Part shown: positions 8,155 to 17,436 of the stretch, piece by piece | Layout: each line of letters opens with the position of its first letter | Numbering within the stretch: the stretch's first letter is position 1 | Source of the DNA: Sansalvadorimonas sp965221135 | Lineage (GTDB): Bacteria; Pseudomonadota; Gammaproteobacteria; Pseudomonadales; Endozoicomonadaceae | Direction: 5' to 3' | DNA length: 64,000 bases | Assembly: GCA_965221135.1 (NCBI GenBank) | Contig: CBDCRZ010000106.1 | Location: forward strand, 1,178,001-1,242,000 | The notes under the pieces: model-generated | Database searches by the model: none | Told to the model about the DNA's origin: nothing | What the model saw: only the letters and a program-made list of their open reading frames with translations | Made by a program: the position numbers and the translations under genes

Positions 8155-9246
8155 ATGGGTTTTAATTGCGGCATCGTCGGCCTGCCGAACGTGGGTAAGT
8201 CCACACTGTTCAACGCCCTCACCAAGGCGGGTATTGATGCCGAGAACTTTCCGTTCTGCACCATCGAGCCCAACGCGGGCGTGGTTCCCATGCCGGATCC
8301 GCGTCTGAATGCACTGGCAGCTATCGTGAACCCTGAGAAGGTTCTGCCAACGACTATGGAATTCGTCGATATTGCCGGGCTGGTAGAGGGCGCTTCCAAG
8401 GGGGAAGGCCTGGGTAACAAATTCCTGGCCAACATCCGTGAAACTGATGCTATCGCACACGTTGTACGCTGCTTTGAAGATGAAAACGTAATTCACGTGT
8501 CCAACCGTATCGACCCTGTTGCTGATATTGAAATCATCAATATGGAGCTGATCATGGCGGATATGGACAGCTGCGAAAAGCAGATGAAGCGTCTGGTTCG
8601 TGTGGCGAAAGGTGGTGACAAAGAAGCCAAAGCCCAGATCGCTGTGCTGGAAAAGCTGCTTCCCGCGTTTGAGGAAGGTAAGCCAGCCCGTGCTGTCGAT
8701 TTAAATGATGATGAGCAGAAGCTGATGCAGCAGTTATTCCTGCTGACTTCCAAGCCCACCATGTATATTGCCAACGTCGACGAAGACGGTTTCGAAGACA
8801 ACCCTTACCTGGATAAGGTTCGTGAGCTGGCTGCCACTGAAGGTGCTGCTGTTGTGCCTGTGTGCAACAAGCTGGAAGCCGAAATTGCCGAGCTGGACGA
8901 TGAAGAGCGTGATGAGTTTCTGGCGGATCTGGGAATGGAAGAACCAGGCCTGGATCGTGTTATCCGCGCCGGTTATGAGCTGCTGACTCTGCAGACTTAC
9001 TTTACTGCGGGTGTGAAGGAAGTACGTGCCTGGACAATTCCTGTGGGTGCCACTGCTCCTCAGGCAGCCGGTGTGATTCACACCGACTTTATGCGCGGCT
9101 TTATTCGTGCGGAAGTGACGGCTTATGATGATTTCATCAAGTACAACGGTGAAAAAGGCGCGAAGGAAGCGGGTTGTCTGCGTCTGGAAGGTAAGGAATA
9201 TATCGTTAAAGATGGCGATGTTATCCACTTCCGTTTCAATGTCTAA
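8155..9246 (+). CDS. ychF: Redox-regulated Obg-family ATPase YchF
   Basis: A 363-residue protein, the usual length for YchF. The P-loop GLPNVGKS is at residues 9-16, the G3 motif DIAGLVEGAS near residue 70, and the altered G4 position reads NVDE instead of NKxD, which in this family gives ATP over GTP preference. The C-terminal TGS domain ends in GDVIHFRFNV. It is a cytosolic P-loop ATPase that associates with ribosomes and is linked to oxidative-stress and translation control. The start has an AGGA ribosome-binding site seven bases upstream. pth, a frequent neighbour, is not next to it here; the zinc-finger array lies upstream instead. Confidence 0.97.
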   Translation: MGFNCGIVGLPNVGKSTLFNALTKAGIDAENFPFCTIEPNAGVVPMPDPRLNALAAIVNPEKVLPTTMEFVDIAGLVEGASKGEGLGNKFLANIRETDAIAHVVRCFEDENVIHVSNRIDPVADIEIINMELIMADMDSCEKQMKRLVRVAKGGDKEAKAQIAVLEKLLPAFEEGKPARAVDLNDDEQKLMQQLFLLTSKPTMYIANVDEDGFEDNPYLDKVRELAATEGAAVVPVCNKLEAEIAELDDEERDEFLADLGMEEPGLDRVIRAGYELLTLQTYFTAGVKEVRAWTIPVGATAPQAAGVIHTDFMRGFIRAEVTAYDDFIKYNGEKGAKEAGCLRLEGKEYIVKDGDVIHFRFNV

Positions 9247-9278
9247 ACCCTGATGTTGATCGCCTGATCAAATCATTG

Positions 9279-9312
9279 CAGCTTCGGGGAGCCCTGGGCT
9301 TCCCGTGAGCTG
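9279..9312. terminator. Hairpin between ychF and the MscS gene
   Basis: Stem CAGCT...GGGAGCCC / GGGCTTCCC...AGCTG with a short T-containing tail, lying between two convergent genes. The weak U-tract makes termination probable but not certain. Confidence 0.5.
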
Positions 9313-9351
9313 TTTCAGAAGGACGGGTTCACGCGCTCCGGACTCGTTTCA

Positions 9352-11103
9352 TTATCGACCATCTTCACCCTCGCCAATCGCCCGAAGCCCGGTGTCTGAC
9401 CTTTGCATGGAGATATCTTCGTCCTGTTGCTCTTCGACTGCATAAGGTTGATGAAGGTGAACCTCCTGTTGCGGAAACGGAATAGTGATACCTTCACGAT
9501 CAAACCTGACTTTGACTTCCCGGGTGATGTCCCAGTAAACATCCCAGTAGTCATCAGTTTTCACCCAGGGACGGGCTATAAAGTCCACTGATGAAGCGCT
9601 CAAAAGATGCAGTCGAATAAGATGTTCTGGCGTTTTTAGAATTTTTGGGTGTTGGGAGACTATCTCTTCAAGAATCTGCTCTACATGCTCGACATGGTCA
9701 TCATAGGAGACGCCAAAAACCATATCGATGCGTCGTATACGCTCTGAGGTGATGTTCTTGATGGTTTGTCCCCAGATTTTCGCATTGGGAACCATAAACA
9801 CCTGGTTATCGAAGGTTCGAATGGTGGTGTTGACCAGCGTCATTTTGCCAACCTTGCCAGCGACTCCAGCGGCCTCCACATAATCACCAACATCAAAAGG
9901 CCGGTAAATAAGAATCATCATTCCGGATGCAAAGTTGGACAGGGTATCCTGCAGGGCAAAGCCAATTACAATACCTGCGACCCCCAGGCCGGTGAGCAGC
10001 GGTGTGAGATTCCACCCTATCTGATCCAGTGAAATGAGAATGCCGACAACGATGACAAACTTGCCGCCAGTATTGATAAAGAAATCCTGAACCAGAGTGC
10101 TGAAGTGTGCTCTCTTATGGGTGACAGCTCTCAGGATAATACGCTTAACCAGACGGGATAGAAGAACAGCTGAGGTCATAAGACCAACGAACAGCAGCAG
10201 ACGGGAGATGACATTAGTCATGTTGGATTTTAACCACTGTCCAAGGTCACTCCATACACTGGTTATTACCGCCCGAAATGTCTCAAGACTGACCACCGCT
10301 TCTGCAAGATTTCCGGTCGTTTCGAAAATCAGTTCGTTGTATTGGTCAACTGGTAACCCCTGCTCTTCCATAATCGTTACTACCTGTTTCAGGTTGGCAA
10401 CTGCGCTTCGAACCAGCCGGTCTTGTGAGGCGATCCGGTTCCCCATCGATTTTCGCTCATCAGAAGGCAGGTTCTTCAGCTCCTCTTCCAGTAAGATTTT
10501 TCTTTGGTTGTTATTATCCAGATAGGCGGTAATAAAGTTGACATAAAGAGTGAGCTCCTGGTCGAGTTCACCCTTCTCGCTGGTAATATTAACCCCCAGT
10601 TTTTTCAGGCGTTCAAGATTTTTCTGTCTCCCTGAAAGAAGCCAGTTTATGTAGGTATAAATGTTGTTAATATCGAAGAGGAACATCAGCTGCTTGTCGG
10701 TACTGGACGAATCATAATTATCAAAAAGTTGGGGCAGGTCATTTGAGATATTGGCAAGCCTGCTTTTAAAAAAACCATTTTCTGTATCTATGACATCTAT
10801 GGCGAGTTTTCTGGCCTCCGGAGTATCTGCAGCTTCGGTTTTATCCAGAAAATCTTCAACCTTCTGAGCCATGGTGCGCATTGCGTTGGTTGCCTGTTGC
10901 TGGATCAGGTTGCGCGTGACTTCTGACTTTGTGTTATCCCAGTTATCTTCCATGCGGGAGACTCTCTTGTTGAGAGTGGTGATATAAGACTGAATCTCCT
11001 TCTGTTCTATGTTGAGCTCTGTTGGTTTTCTATCTGCGGCAGGCTCTTCTGCGAGACAGCAAAAAGAAAATATAAAAACCATAAAGGCGATATGGCGGTA
11101 CAT
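9352..11103 (-). CDS. MscS-family mechanosensitive ion channel with periplasmic N-terminal domain
   Basis: A 583-residue protein starting with a signal-type segment (MYRHIAFMVFIFSFCCLA). Residues ~25-290 form a charged, coiled-coil-rich region, presumably periplasmic. Hydrophobic helices follow at about 300-325 and 345-370. The pore helix is glycine/alanine-rich (GLGVAGIVIGFALQDTLSNF), then the MscS beta domain (RPFDVGDYVEAAGVAGKV) and a C-terminal alpha/beta domain. This is the layout of larger MscS relatives (MscM/YbdG/YjeP-like) rather than the 286-residue MscS. The protein should act in the inner membrane, releasing solutes on hypo-osmotic shock. It converges with ychF and is a single transcription unit by spacing. 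Confidence 0.9.
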   Translation of the reverse strand: MYRHIAFMVFIFSFCCLAEEPAADRKPTELNIEQKEIQSYITTLNKRVSRMEDNWDNTKSEVTRNLIQQQATNAMRTMAQKVEDFLDKTEAADTPEARKLAIDVIDTENGFFKSRLANISNDLPQLFDNYDSSSTDKQLMFLFDINNIYTYINWLLSGRQKNLERLKKLGVNITSEKGELDQELTLYVNFITAYLDNNNQRKILLEEELKNLPSDERKSMGNRIASQDRLVRSAVANLKQVVTIMEEQGLPVDQYNELIFETTGNLAEAVVSLETFRAVITSVWSDLGQWLKSNMTNVISRLLLFVGLMTSAVLLSRLVKRIILRAVTHKRAHFSTLVQDFFINTGGKFVIVVGILISLDQIGWNLTPLLTGLGVAGIVIGFALQDTLSNFASGMMILIYRPFDVGDYVEAAGVAGKVGKMTLVNTTIRTFDNQVFMVPNAKIWGQTIKNITSERIRRIDMVFGVSYDDHVEHVEQILEEIVSQHPKILKTPEHLIRLHLLSASSVDFIARPWVKTDDYWDVYWDITREVKVRFDREGITIPFPQQEVHLHQPYAVEEQQDEDISMQRSDTGLRAIGEGEDGR

Positions 11104-11218
11104 CGTAAGACTCCGGCGTGAAGGTCTTCCTATGTGCCAGTTTAGGTCTCCGTGGGGATAGAGCTGTGAAAAGGGTGCAAAGACGGTGGTTGCTGGAAGT
11201 TCGCTCGTAGTCGGGCGT

Positions 11219-12853
11219 CTATTCTCGGTCAGTTTCCAGGGGGCTTTGTTCTATCGCACTGTATTTTCGCTTTCCGAGCCCTTCATCGCAGTCTTCCCGT
11301 AAACTCAAAAGATATTCACACATGTTATTTATATCTTGAAGAAAGGGTGGAAAGGAGGGGCGGGAAACGCGGTAATACAGAGAATCATGACTATTATCAG
11401 CATTCGCTTTTTCAAGCCAGCCGCTCAACACCATAAATTGCTGACGATCCTTGTTCAGTAGCTGTTCCAGAAAATAAAAAACTTTGGCATTTGTCAGCGC
11501 ATTGAGTGAATCGTGTGGTTTCGTTTCGAGAAAAATTTTCAGATCACGAAAAAAAGCTTTTTCGTTGTGGGACGAGCTCTCAAGTTCTTCAATGGAGAAA
11601 TCTTGATCCAATAATGGCTGGTTTTCATCAAATGTATTTAGCAAGTTCCTTCTATTTAAAAGAAGACATTCGACAGAGTTGGAACCGCATTTTACTTTTT
11701 CTTCAAGATATTTGAAATATCCCTTAAAGAAATTAAGGTGTTGATGTTGAGAGTTTTCGGGATTATTAATACCTGCTATCAATGATTGCTCATAACAATT
11801 AAAGCGCAGATACATATTACGTTGTGCAAGGGGGGCCTTGTTTAGAAGGATTTCATGACTGTAATCATGTTGTTGTGAAAAGAGTGCCCCTGAAAAAACA
11901 TCATGAGGGAAAAAAAAGGGATTGCTGATGTCCGGATGGTAAATCGCAACAGGGTGGCAGTTTTTCTGACGTAACTCACTCAGGTCATTGGCTTTTTGAG
12001 TACCATAGAACAGCTTAACTGAAATCGGTTCTTGGGACTGCTTGAATGCCATGAAAGCCAGTATGGCCGGCGAAAGAAAATAGAGAGAGCTGAAATTTTC
12101 AGGAGCAGCACATACAGGGCTCTGTTGCGTCGCTAAGTTTATTGTCCATAGCAATAGCTGATTAGTTAAACAACGACGACTGTCAATAGTTTCGAAGCCT
12201 GACATCAATCGCTCAATACTGGTGATATTTTCCTGGGATAGTTTTACTTCAGTACACCAGCAGGGCATCTGGCGGTCATGAAAGTCGCGCACTATTTCTT
12301 TGATCCACGTCGAGCATTTTATTCTTAGATCTGGAGCAATGCGTTGCCACTTGGTCCATAGCATCATTTTTTCGTAGTCAGCTTCATTGTTCTGGTCAGC
12401 AAGATCAAAACGAGTGACTGTACCTTCAAGGCGTTGATCGGGCATAAGGTCATGTCTACCTGAAAACTGAGTCAGTATGCTCAGGTACTGTTGTGCATCT
12501 TCAAATGCAAGTTGATGAATGCTTTCATCGTTATAGAGTTGCAGAAGTATTGTGTATGCATCTGGATCACGGAAAATATCAGATGTCCACTGGCCGCTAT
12601 GAATAGCACTGGCCATTGCTGAAACTTTTTGTGGGTTTCGCTGTTCCAGCTTTTTCAGGAAGACGTCACGGTTTTCAGCAAACCTGAGCATCTCCTGGGC
12701 TTTTTGAAGGGGTCGATTTGGCGGAATCAGGCAGCACTGGTTTGGCGGAATCAGGCCGCCCTTTGGACTTTGTGGGTTTTCGTTAAGAGAGTAGTTTTCC
12801 CCATCAACCTCCATTATCTGGCCAGTTTCTGGCTGTAATCCTCGAATGATCAT
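11219..12853 (-). CDS. Hypothetical protein, 544 aa
   Basis: I do not recognise this protein. It has no signal peptide or transmembrane segment and is rich in Gln, Asn and Leu, with helical character throughout and scattered cysteines. Near the N-terminus LIPPN is repeated (GLIPPNQCCLIPPNR) because of a short direct DNA repeat (TTTGGCGGAATCAGGC) around 12719-12755. The start is supported by TAGGAAGTT just before ATG. It stands alone between the MscS-like gene and the secreted protease. The composition and lack of relatives I can name resemble lineage-specific effector candidates of host-associated gammaproteobacteria, but no motif supports a function. Confidence 0.75.
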   Translation of the reverse strand: MIIRGLQPETGQIMEVDGENYSLNENPQSPKGGLIPPNQCCLIPPNRPLQKAQEMLRFAENRDVFLKKLEQRNPQKVSAMASAIHSGQWTSDIFRDPDAYTILLQLYNDESIHQLAFEDAQQYLSILTQFSGRHDLMPDQRLEGTVTRFDLADQNNEADYEKMMLWTKWQRIAPDLRIKCSTWIKEIVRDFHDRQMPCWCTEVKLSQENITSIERLMSGFETIDSRRCLTNQLLLWTINLATQQSPVCAAPENFSSLYFLSPAILAFMAFKQSQEPISVKLFYGTQKANDLSELRQKNCHPVAIYHPDISNPFFFPHDVFSGALFSQQHDYSHEILLNKAPLAQRNMYLRFNCYEQSLIAGINNPENSQHQHLNFFKGYFKYLEEKVKCGSNSVECLLLNRRNLLNTFDENQPLLDQDFSIEELESSSHNEKAFFRDLKIFLETKPHDSLNALTNAKVFYFLEQLLNKDRQQFMVLSGWLEKANADNSHDSLYYRVSRPSFPPFLQDINNMCEYLLSLREDCDEGLGKRKYSAIEQSPLETDRE

Positions 12854-13170
12854 AACTTCCTACCTAACACAGTGGTTATTGAAAGAAGAAAGGTGTCATA
12901 TTCTTAGCCATGTTTGCATAACATGATTGTTAGGGGCGGTTGTCAGGGGAAGGGCACAGGTACCCATGAGCGGGCCAATAGTTCCTGAAGTAATGATACG
13001 CTGAGTAAATAACGTCACTCCTTTCGTTAAATAAAGCCACATTGGTCCCGCTGATTGACACAAACAACGCTTCCCTTTTTGTTCAAAAGACAATTTTAAA
13101 ACGTTAATTAACAATGCACACGGCTGGGGTTTATTAGTGTTAAGCGCATTAGAAACAAAGGTGTATTCCC
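12854..13170. other. Divergent intergenic region
   Basis: An AT-rich spacer between two divergently transcribed genes. It must hold both promoters, but no clear -35/-10 pair stands out. AAAGGTG near 13158 is the ribosome-binding site of the protease. A 72-codon frame on the minus strand lacks support. Confidence 0.5.
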
Positions 13171-14364
13171 ATGCGCATTTTATTAACAGCCCTGAAGGCC
13201 TTTATTATAGTGTTGATCTGCTCGGTCTTTCTGGTATCGGCTCAGGACTTCTATATTGAAATTGAAGATTTTGAAGAGCAATTTCGCCTTCCTGCGACCC
13301 CTGTAAAAAATCAAGGTCAGTCTGGTACCTGCTGGGCCTTTGCCGTGACTTCAATGCTGGAATCTGAACTGCTAAGAAAACAGCAGGGCGAGCATGATTT
13401 GTCTGAAATGTACCTGGTGCATTTGAATTATCTGGACAGGTTCTCTTTAAGTAAAAAAACGAAGGATATTGGTGTTGTGTCTGAGGGGAATTCAGTTGAA
13501 ACGACACTGGACCAGTTGAATCATTATGGAATCCTGCCCCAAAAGGATTACAGAGGCTTTGAACTGGGATATATAGAGCATTCTGCCTTGGGCTATCACG
13601 AGAGAATGGCAGCAGAATTAAAAAAAATCATGAGGGGGTACCTTCAATACCCTGCCCAGTCTGTTGAGGCTTTCTGGTATTTTTCTTATGCCAAAACACT
13701 GGAGCAGAGGATGGGAGCTTTACCAGAGCTGGTTGATAATTCCGGGCGGGCAGAGAGTTACCATCGTTTTTTGTTAGAGCGGGGTATTCAGCCCGCTGAT
13801 TACATTACCCTCAGGCCCGGTCGCGAAGATCACTATGGTACCTATGTATTGACATCCCAAAGGGTTGAAAGTAGCCAGCGTCAGGGTGAGATCCCCAGGC
13901 AGGAACTTCTTTGCACGATGAAAGATATTCTTTCACAGGGCTATACCCTTACCTGGACTGGTGATGTAGGTCAGGGCAGCTTTCAATATTACGAAGGGGT
14001 GGCGCTGGGAAGCGTAGAAGGACGCACTAACCCGGATGGTTCACCGGTAAGGTCAGACAGTTACCGCTATATCAATTCTGGTGATCACAACACCAGGCCC
14101 GACTATCTGGTCAGAGATGAGTTTAGTGACAAGAATCAGTGCCCGGCGAAATATCAACCGGCTGCACATGCCATGCACATAGTTGGCATTGCCAGGGATA
14201 ATAAGGGGAAAGATTATTTTATTACCAAGAATTCCTGGGGGGCTCATAATATTCTGAATGGCTATTTGTATATGGACGAAGACTTTGCCAGCACAGCCAC
14301 ATGGTCTATTTCTTTTAATAAACAGGGTTTGTCGAATACGATTGCTCAGAAAATTTGGAAATAA
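13171..14364 (+). CDS. Secreted papain-like (C1 family) cysteine protease
   Basis: A 397-residue protein with a Sec signal peptide (residues 1-24, ending VSA). The C1 active site is complete: oxyanion Gln48 in KNQGQSGTCWAF, nucleophile Cys54, general base His333 in AAHAMHIVGIA, and Asn354 in KNSWG. Insertions between Cys and His and the HAM motif resemble the C1B (bleomycin hydrolase/PepC) branch more than classical papain. Only about 15 residues separate the signal peptide from the catalytic domain, so there is no inhibitory propeptide. The product should be exported and hydrolyse peptides outside the cytoplasm. An AAGGTG ribosome-binding site supports the start. It is monocistronic by spacing. 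Confidence 0.88.
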   Translation: MRILLTALKAFIIVLICSVFLVSAQDFYIEIEDFEEQFRLPATPVKNQGQSGTCWAFAVTSMLESELLRKQQGEHDLSEMYLVHLNYLDRFSLSKKTKDIGVVSEGNSVETTLDQLNHYGILPQKDYRGFELGYIEHSALGYHERMAAELKKIMRGYLQYPAQSVEAFWYFSYAKTLEQRMGALPELVDNSGRAESYHRFLLERGIQPADYITLRPGREDHYGTYVLTSQRVESSQRQGEIPRQELLCTMKDILSQGYTLTWTGDVGQGSFQYYEGVALGSVEGRTNPDGSPVRSDSYRYINSGDHNTRPDYLVRDEFSDKNQCPAKYQPAAHAMHIVGIARDNKGKDYFITKNSWGAHNILNGYLYMDEDFASTATWSISFNKQGLSNTIAQKIWK

Positions 14365-14516
14365 CCGGATTCTCATTTTGCTGTGAGAGGCTGGTCAGTC
14401 TACTCTCCCCGGTGCTACGCTGGAAATATCACTGATGAGCTTGTGGGGTTGATGAGCTTGTTAATGAGTGAAAGACTCGACAGCCTGCCTGATGAAATAA
14501 AAAGAGAAGCCTTTAT

Positions 14517-15011
14517 ATGACAAGCACCAAAACATGCCTGAAAACTCGTGTGAAAGCGCTTATTCCTGCCTCTGTACTTCTATCTGCGGCTCTTGTTGGA
14601 AGCAGTGTTCTGGCTCATGCCGCACACTTTGATAAGGCCGATGATGCGGTGTATACCCGCAAAGCCCATATGGCTCTCGTCGGTACTTATTTCAGTGATA
14701 TGGGTGCGATGATCAAAGGCAAGAAGCCTTACGATGCCAAAGAGTTTCAGCAGGATGCAGACCGTCTGGCGATAGTGACCCAGTGGGCGGGTGAGGGTTT
14801 TGAGGGTAATCACCTGACTGATGATTCCAAAGCCAAGCCTGAGATTTGGAAGAACAAGGCTGAATTTGACAAGCTGATGGCTGACTTGGCTGAGAAGGCC
14901 GGTAAGTTAAAAATGGCTGCAGCCAGCGGTAATATGAAAGACAGTATCCCTGCTTTTAAAGCTATGGGGGATAACTGCGGAGCCTGTCATAAGAAGTTCA
15001 AGAACAAGTAA
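14517..15011 (+). CDS. Cytochrome c' (class II c-type cytochrome)
   Basis: A 164-residue protein with a long signal peptide (residues 1-35, ending AHA). The mature part is a helical domain with the haem-binding C154-GA-C157-H158 near the C-terminus, as usual for cytochrome c'. It is a periplasmic four-helix-bundle haem protein linked to nitric-oxide binding or electron transfer. Genes of this family often sit beside a cytochrome b561-type partner. Such a gene lies 2.4 kb away on the opposite strand, separated by two unknown genes. Confidence 0.92.
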   Translation: MTSTKTCLKTRVKALIPASVLLSAALVGSSVLAHAAHFDKADDAVYTRKAHMALVGTYFSDMGAMIKGKKPYDAKEFQQDADRLAIVTQWAGEGFEGNHLTDDSKAKPEIWKNKAEFDKLMADLAEKAGKLKMAAASGNMKDSIPAFKAMGDNCGACHKKFKNK

Positions 15012-15044
15012 TCGGCCAGGTCTTCAGTATTGGCGAAAGCCAGG

Positions 15045-15067
15045 GGTTCTTTGGATTAGAACCTTTT
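15045..15067 (+). terminator. Probable terminator of the cytochrome c' gene
   Basis: A perfect 6-bp stem GGTTCT/AGAACC with a 7-base loop is followed by TTTT. It overlaps the last codons of the convergent gene. Confidence 0.45.
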
Positions 15068-15451
15068 GGTTTTCGCCTTTCCCGCGCTCTTTCTTTTGCC
15101 TGCCCCCGCCTTTGCCCGAATAGCCTGAATCCCATCAAACAGCTTATCCAGATCCTGCTTATAATGTGCCAGTGCAGAACAGAGCTCAGGTTTTTGAGTC
15201 TGTAAGTCATTTGAGGCGAGACTGGCCAGTTCATCAATATTGCCGGTGTGTTGTTTAAACTGCTGCAGGCTGTGGTCGGCAGTTGAAACCAGCGCCATAA
15301 GGTCATCAGGAATAGTGTTTACTCCTCTCGCCTGTGTTCCGGGTACGGTGACCTGGGTCAGTTCAACTAAAGCCGTAATATCGTCATAGTGCTTTTTGAA
15401 ATGTCGGTATACCTTTTGGGCGGATTTCCCTATTTCGGTCGGTGTCGCCAT
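15056..15451 (-). CDS. Small hypothetical protein with Lys/Arg-rich tail (131 aa)
   Basis: I do not recognise a family. The start at 15449-15451 (MATPTEIG) has a GGGGAGAAAG ribosome-binding site inside the end of the upstream gene. A longer frame starting at 15484 is possible but has no such site. The body is predicted helical. The tail (residues ~115-131: KAGAGKRKSAGKAKTKRF) is strongly basic, resembling histone H1-like or nucleic-acid-binding tails. It overlaps the 628-residue gene by the translational-coupling signal, so the two are likely co-expressed. Confidence 0.7.
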   Translation of the reverse strand: MATPTEIGKSAQKVYRHFKKHYDDITALVELTQVTVPGTQARGVNTIPDDLMALVSTADHSLQQFKQHTGNIDELASLASNDLQTQKPELCSALAHYKQDLDKLFDGIQAIRAKAGAGKRKSAGKAKTKRF

Positions 15452-15467
15452 AGTGCTTTCTCCCCGG

Positions 15468-17354
15468 TTAATTTTTTCTGGCATTCAGTTGCTCATACAT
15501 AGTCTGAAGACTTGAGGCCAGTGCCTGTAATGCTGGCTGATGAATCGCTGCTGCGGCCGGGTTGTTACTCACAAGGGTGGATAGGCGATCCATCTTTTGT
15601 TGAAGCCGGTCTGCCTGTGCCTGCAGCTTAAGCTCGGCGCTCAGCTCTGGGGGTGGGGGAGGCTGCACCTGTTCCATACTGGTACGGGCACTCACCATCA
15701 TATCCCTCTGTTCCATCAACTGTGCCAGGTACTGGTCTGCCTGATCGCTCATGCCCGGAGTAATGAACTGTGATTGAACGTCGTCAAAGCGTTCTATTTC
15801 CTGTTCGTACTGGGCTATCTGGTCACTCATCATGGAGTGGCGCACTTCGCTGATATCTTCAAGTCCATAGGTTTCCATCAGCCTCTCTTCCATCAGCTGA
15901 TCGAAGTCAGGCTGACCATCTTCTGTAAAGGAGAAGCCGATTTCCTGATCGGTGGTGGACCAGTTGGCGGCAGGTTCAGTGAAGCCCATCTCCATGGCCA
16001 TCATTTGCTGCTTGAAGATATCCTGTTCACTGCTGAGTGAGCGGAAGACAAGGGTGTCTGAGACTTGTTCGCTGATCTCTTCTATCTGGTTCAGGAAGTT
16101 GCCTATCTGTTCATCAGCAAGCCCGGCTTTCTGGCCGTACATCTGTACACTCTCAGGGCCTTCTTCAGTGTATGTGTAGGCGAGGTGCAGGCTTTCTTTT
16201 TGGGGAATGCCCAGTTCTTCACCAGCTGCGATGATGCGATCTTTGGTGCGATCGTCCATCTCCATGCGGATCATTTTTTCGCCGCCTATTGCGGGGTTTT
16301 GTTCCAGCTTTTTAAACTTGCCGTGGATGTCGGCTTCCATCCTGGCGAGTTGTTCGGGGCGCAGGTCGGCTCCTGTGCCAAGGCTCTGGTATCTTTCTTT
16401 GTCGCCATTCATCAGGGCGTTACCCATGGCCAGATAACGTTTCTCCGGGATATCCAGCTTGTCGGACTCCTGCTTCATCATCTGTTGCAGCTTGAGGTCA
16501 TTCTCCCGACTGGCCCGGCTGGCCATTTTCTGCATTTCCATTGGCGGGAAATCAAATCTGCGGCCGGTTTTCTTGATGGCTCTTAACAGCATGTCAGCCT
16601 GCTCACGGGGTACACCCATATTTTGTGCAGAGGCCAGGAACTGGTTACGGCCGAGGTGCAGCATTTTGGACAGGTCCTGGGCAGTGGCCAGTGGGATGCC
16701 TGCTTTTTGAGCCTGTTTGTTGATGTTGTTAAGAGCCATGCCTTTCGCGGTTTGTTCGGCGATTTTGGAGAAACTGGCGTTGGATGCTTTAAAAATATTA
16801 TTAAGCCCCGCCGCCATTTCCCGAGCACCAGGGCTGCCCTTGGGCATACCGATCTTTTCCATCACCGTTAAATAGTGAGCACCATTGCCTGAGGCTTTGG
16901 CCTGAGCCAGATGAGCAACCTGCCGGGCAGGAATACCCATTGCCTTACCCAGTTGGCGATAACCGGATTCCAGATGAGTATGAAGTTTGTCCTCGGAATT
17001 ACGTTCCATTCGAGGACGTGGAGCGGCTTGCTGGGGCGAGGGGATGTTTCGTTCTTTCTGTGCATTCTGAAGAGTCGGGGGTGGTGACGCAGCGGCCCCG
17101 GGAGATTGGCTCTTCAGTGATGTCAGCCAGCCATGAAGCTGTTCCAGCTCTGGGTTGACGGCCTGAGGGTTAAACTGGTTCACACTGTGCAGGAGTGGCC
17201 CGGCATGACGCTGGCGTCCGGTTTGGGAGGGTTGCTGGTTGGGTTGATCCACCCGGCCTTGTGAGGGGCCTCGTGATGGATCTTGCGGGCGCTGAACCGG
17301 TTGACCCGGTATGGTGTTGGGACGAAAATCGCCACCGCCAATCCCCATGGACAT
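15468..17354 (-). CDS. Hypothetical protein with Pro/Gln-rich N-terminus (628 aa)
   Basis: I do not recognise this protein. Residues 1-~115 are low-complexity and rich in Pro, Gln and Gly, probably disordered. Residues ~120-520 are helical with recurring (M/A)GIP-type turns (AMGIPARQV, KIGMPKGSP, KAGIPLATA, NMGVPREQA, ELGIPQKES). These are spaced roughly 30-60 residues apart and look like degenerate helical repeats. The C-terminus (~530-628) is coiled-coil-like and Gln/Met-rich with a PPPPP stretch. There is no signal peptide. The start has a GGCAGGAG ribosome-binding site. Its 3' end carries the ribosome-binding site of the 131-residue gene. The composition is compatible with a secreted effector or structural protein; function unknown. 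Confidence 0.75.
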   Translation of the reverse strand: MSMGIGGGDFRPNTIPGQPVQRPQDPSRGPSQGRVDQPNQQPSQTGRQRHAGPLLHSVNQFNPQAVNPELEQLHGWLTSLKSQSPGAAASPPPTLQNAQKERNIPSPQQAAPRPRMERNSEDKLHTHLESGYRQLGKAMGIPARQVAHLAQAKASGNGAHYLTVMEKIGMPKGSPGAREMAAGLNNIFKASNASFSKIAEQTAKGMALNNINKQAQKAGIPLATAQDLSKMLHLGRNQFLASAQNMGVPREQADMLLRAIKKTGRRFDFPPMEMQKMASRASRENDLKLQQMMKQESDKLDIPEKRYLAMGNALMNGDKERYQSLGTGADLRPEQLARMEADIHGKFKKLEQNPAIGGEKMIRMEMDDRTKDRIIAAGEELGIPQKESLHLAYTYTEEGPESVQMYGQKAGLADEQIGNFLNQIEEISEQVSDTLVFRSLSSEQDIFKQQMMAMEMGFTEPAANWSTTDQEIGFSFTEDGQPDFDQLMEERLMETYGLEDISEVRHSMMSDQIAQYEQEIERFDDVQSQFITPGMSDQADQYLAQLMEQRDMMVSARTSMEQVQPPPPPELSAELKLQAQADRLQQKMDRLSTLVSNNPAAAAIHQPALQALASSLQTMYEQLNARKN

Positions 17355-17436
17355 ATATAAACTCCTGCCATGCCCAAGTCGGGCATCCCATATCAGTTGT
17401 ACGGTTTATCGGCAGGAGAGTGAAGGATATTTAAAA

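Noticed and set aside
8493..9228. Minus-strand frames opposite ychF
   Set aside because: Shadows of a complete and well-conserved plus-strand gene.
12896..13114. 72-codon minus-strand frame in a divergent intergenic region
   Set aside because: No ribosome-binding site, no family, and it would occupy the promoter region of two genes.
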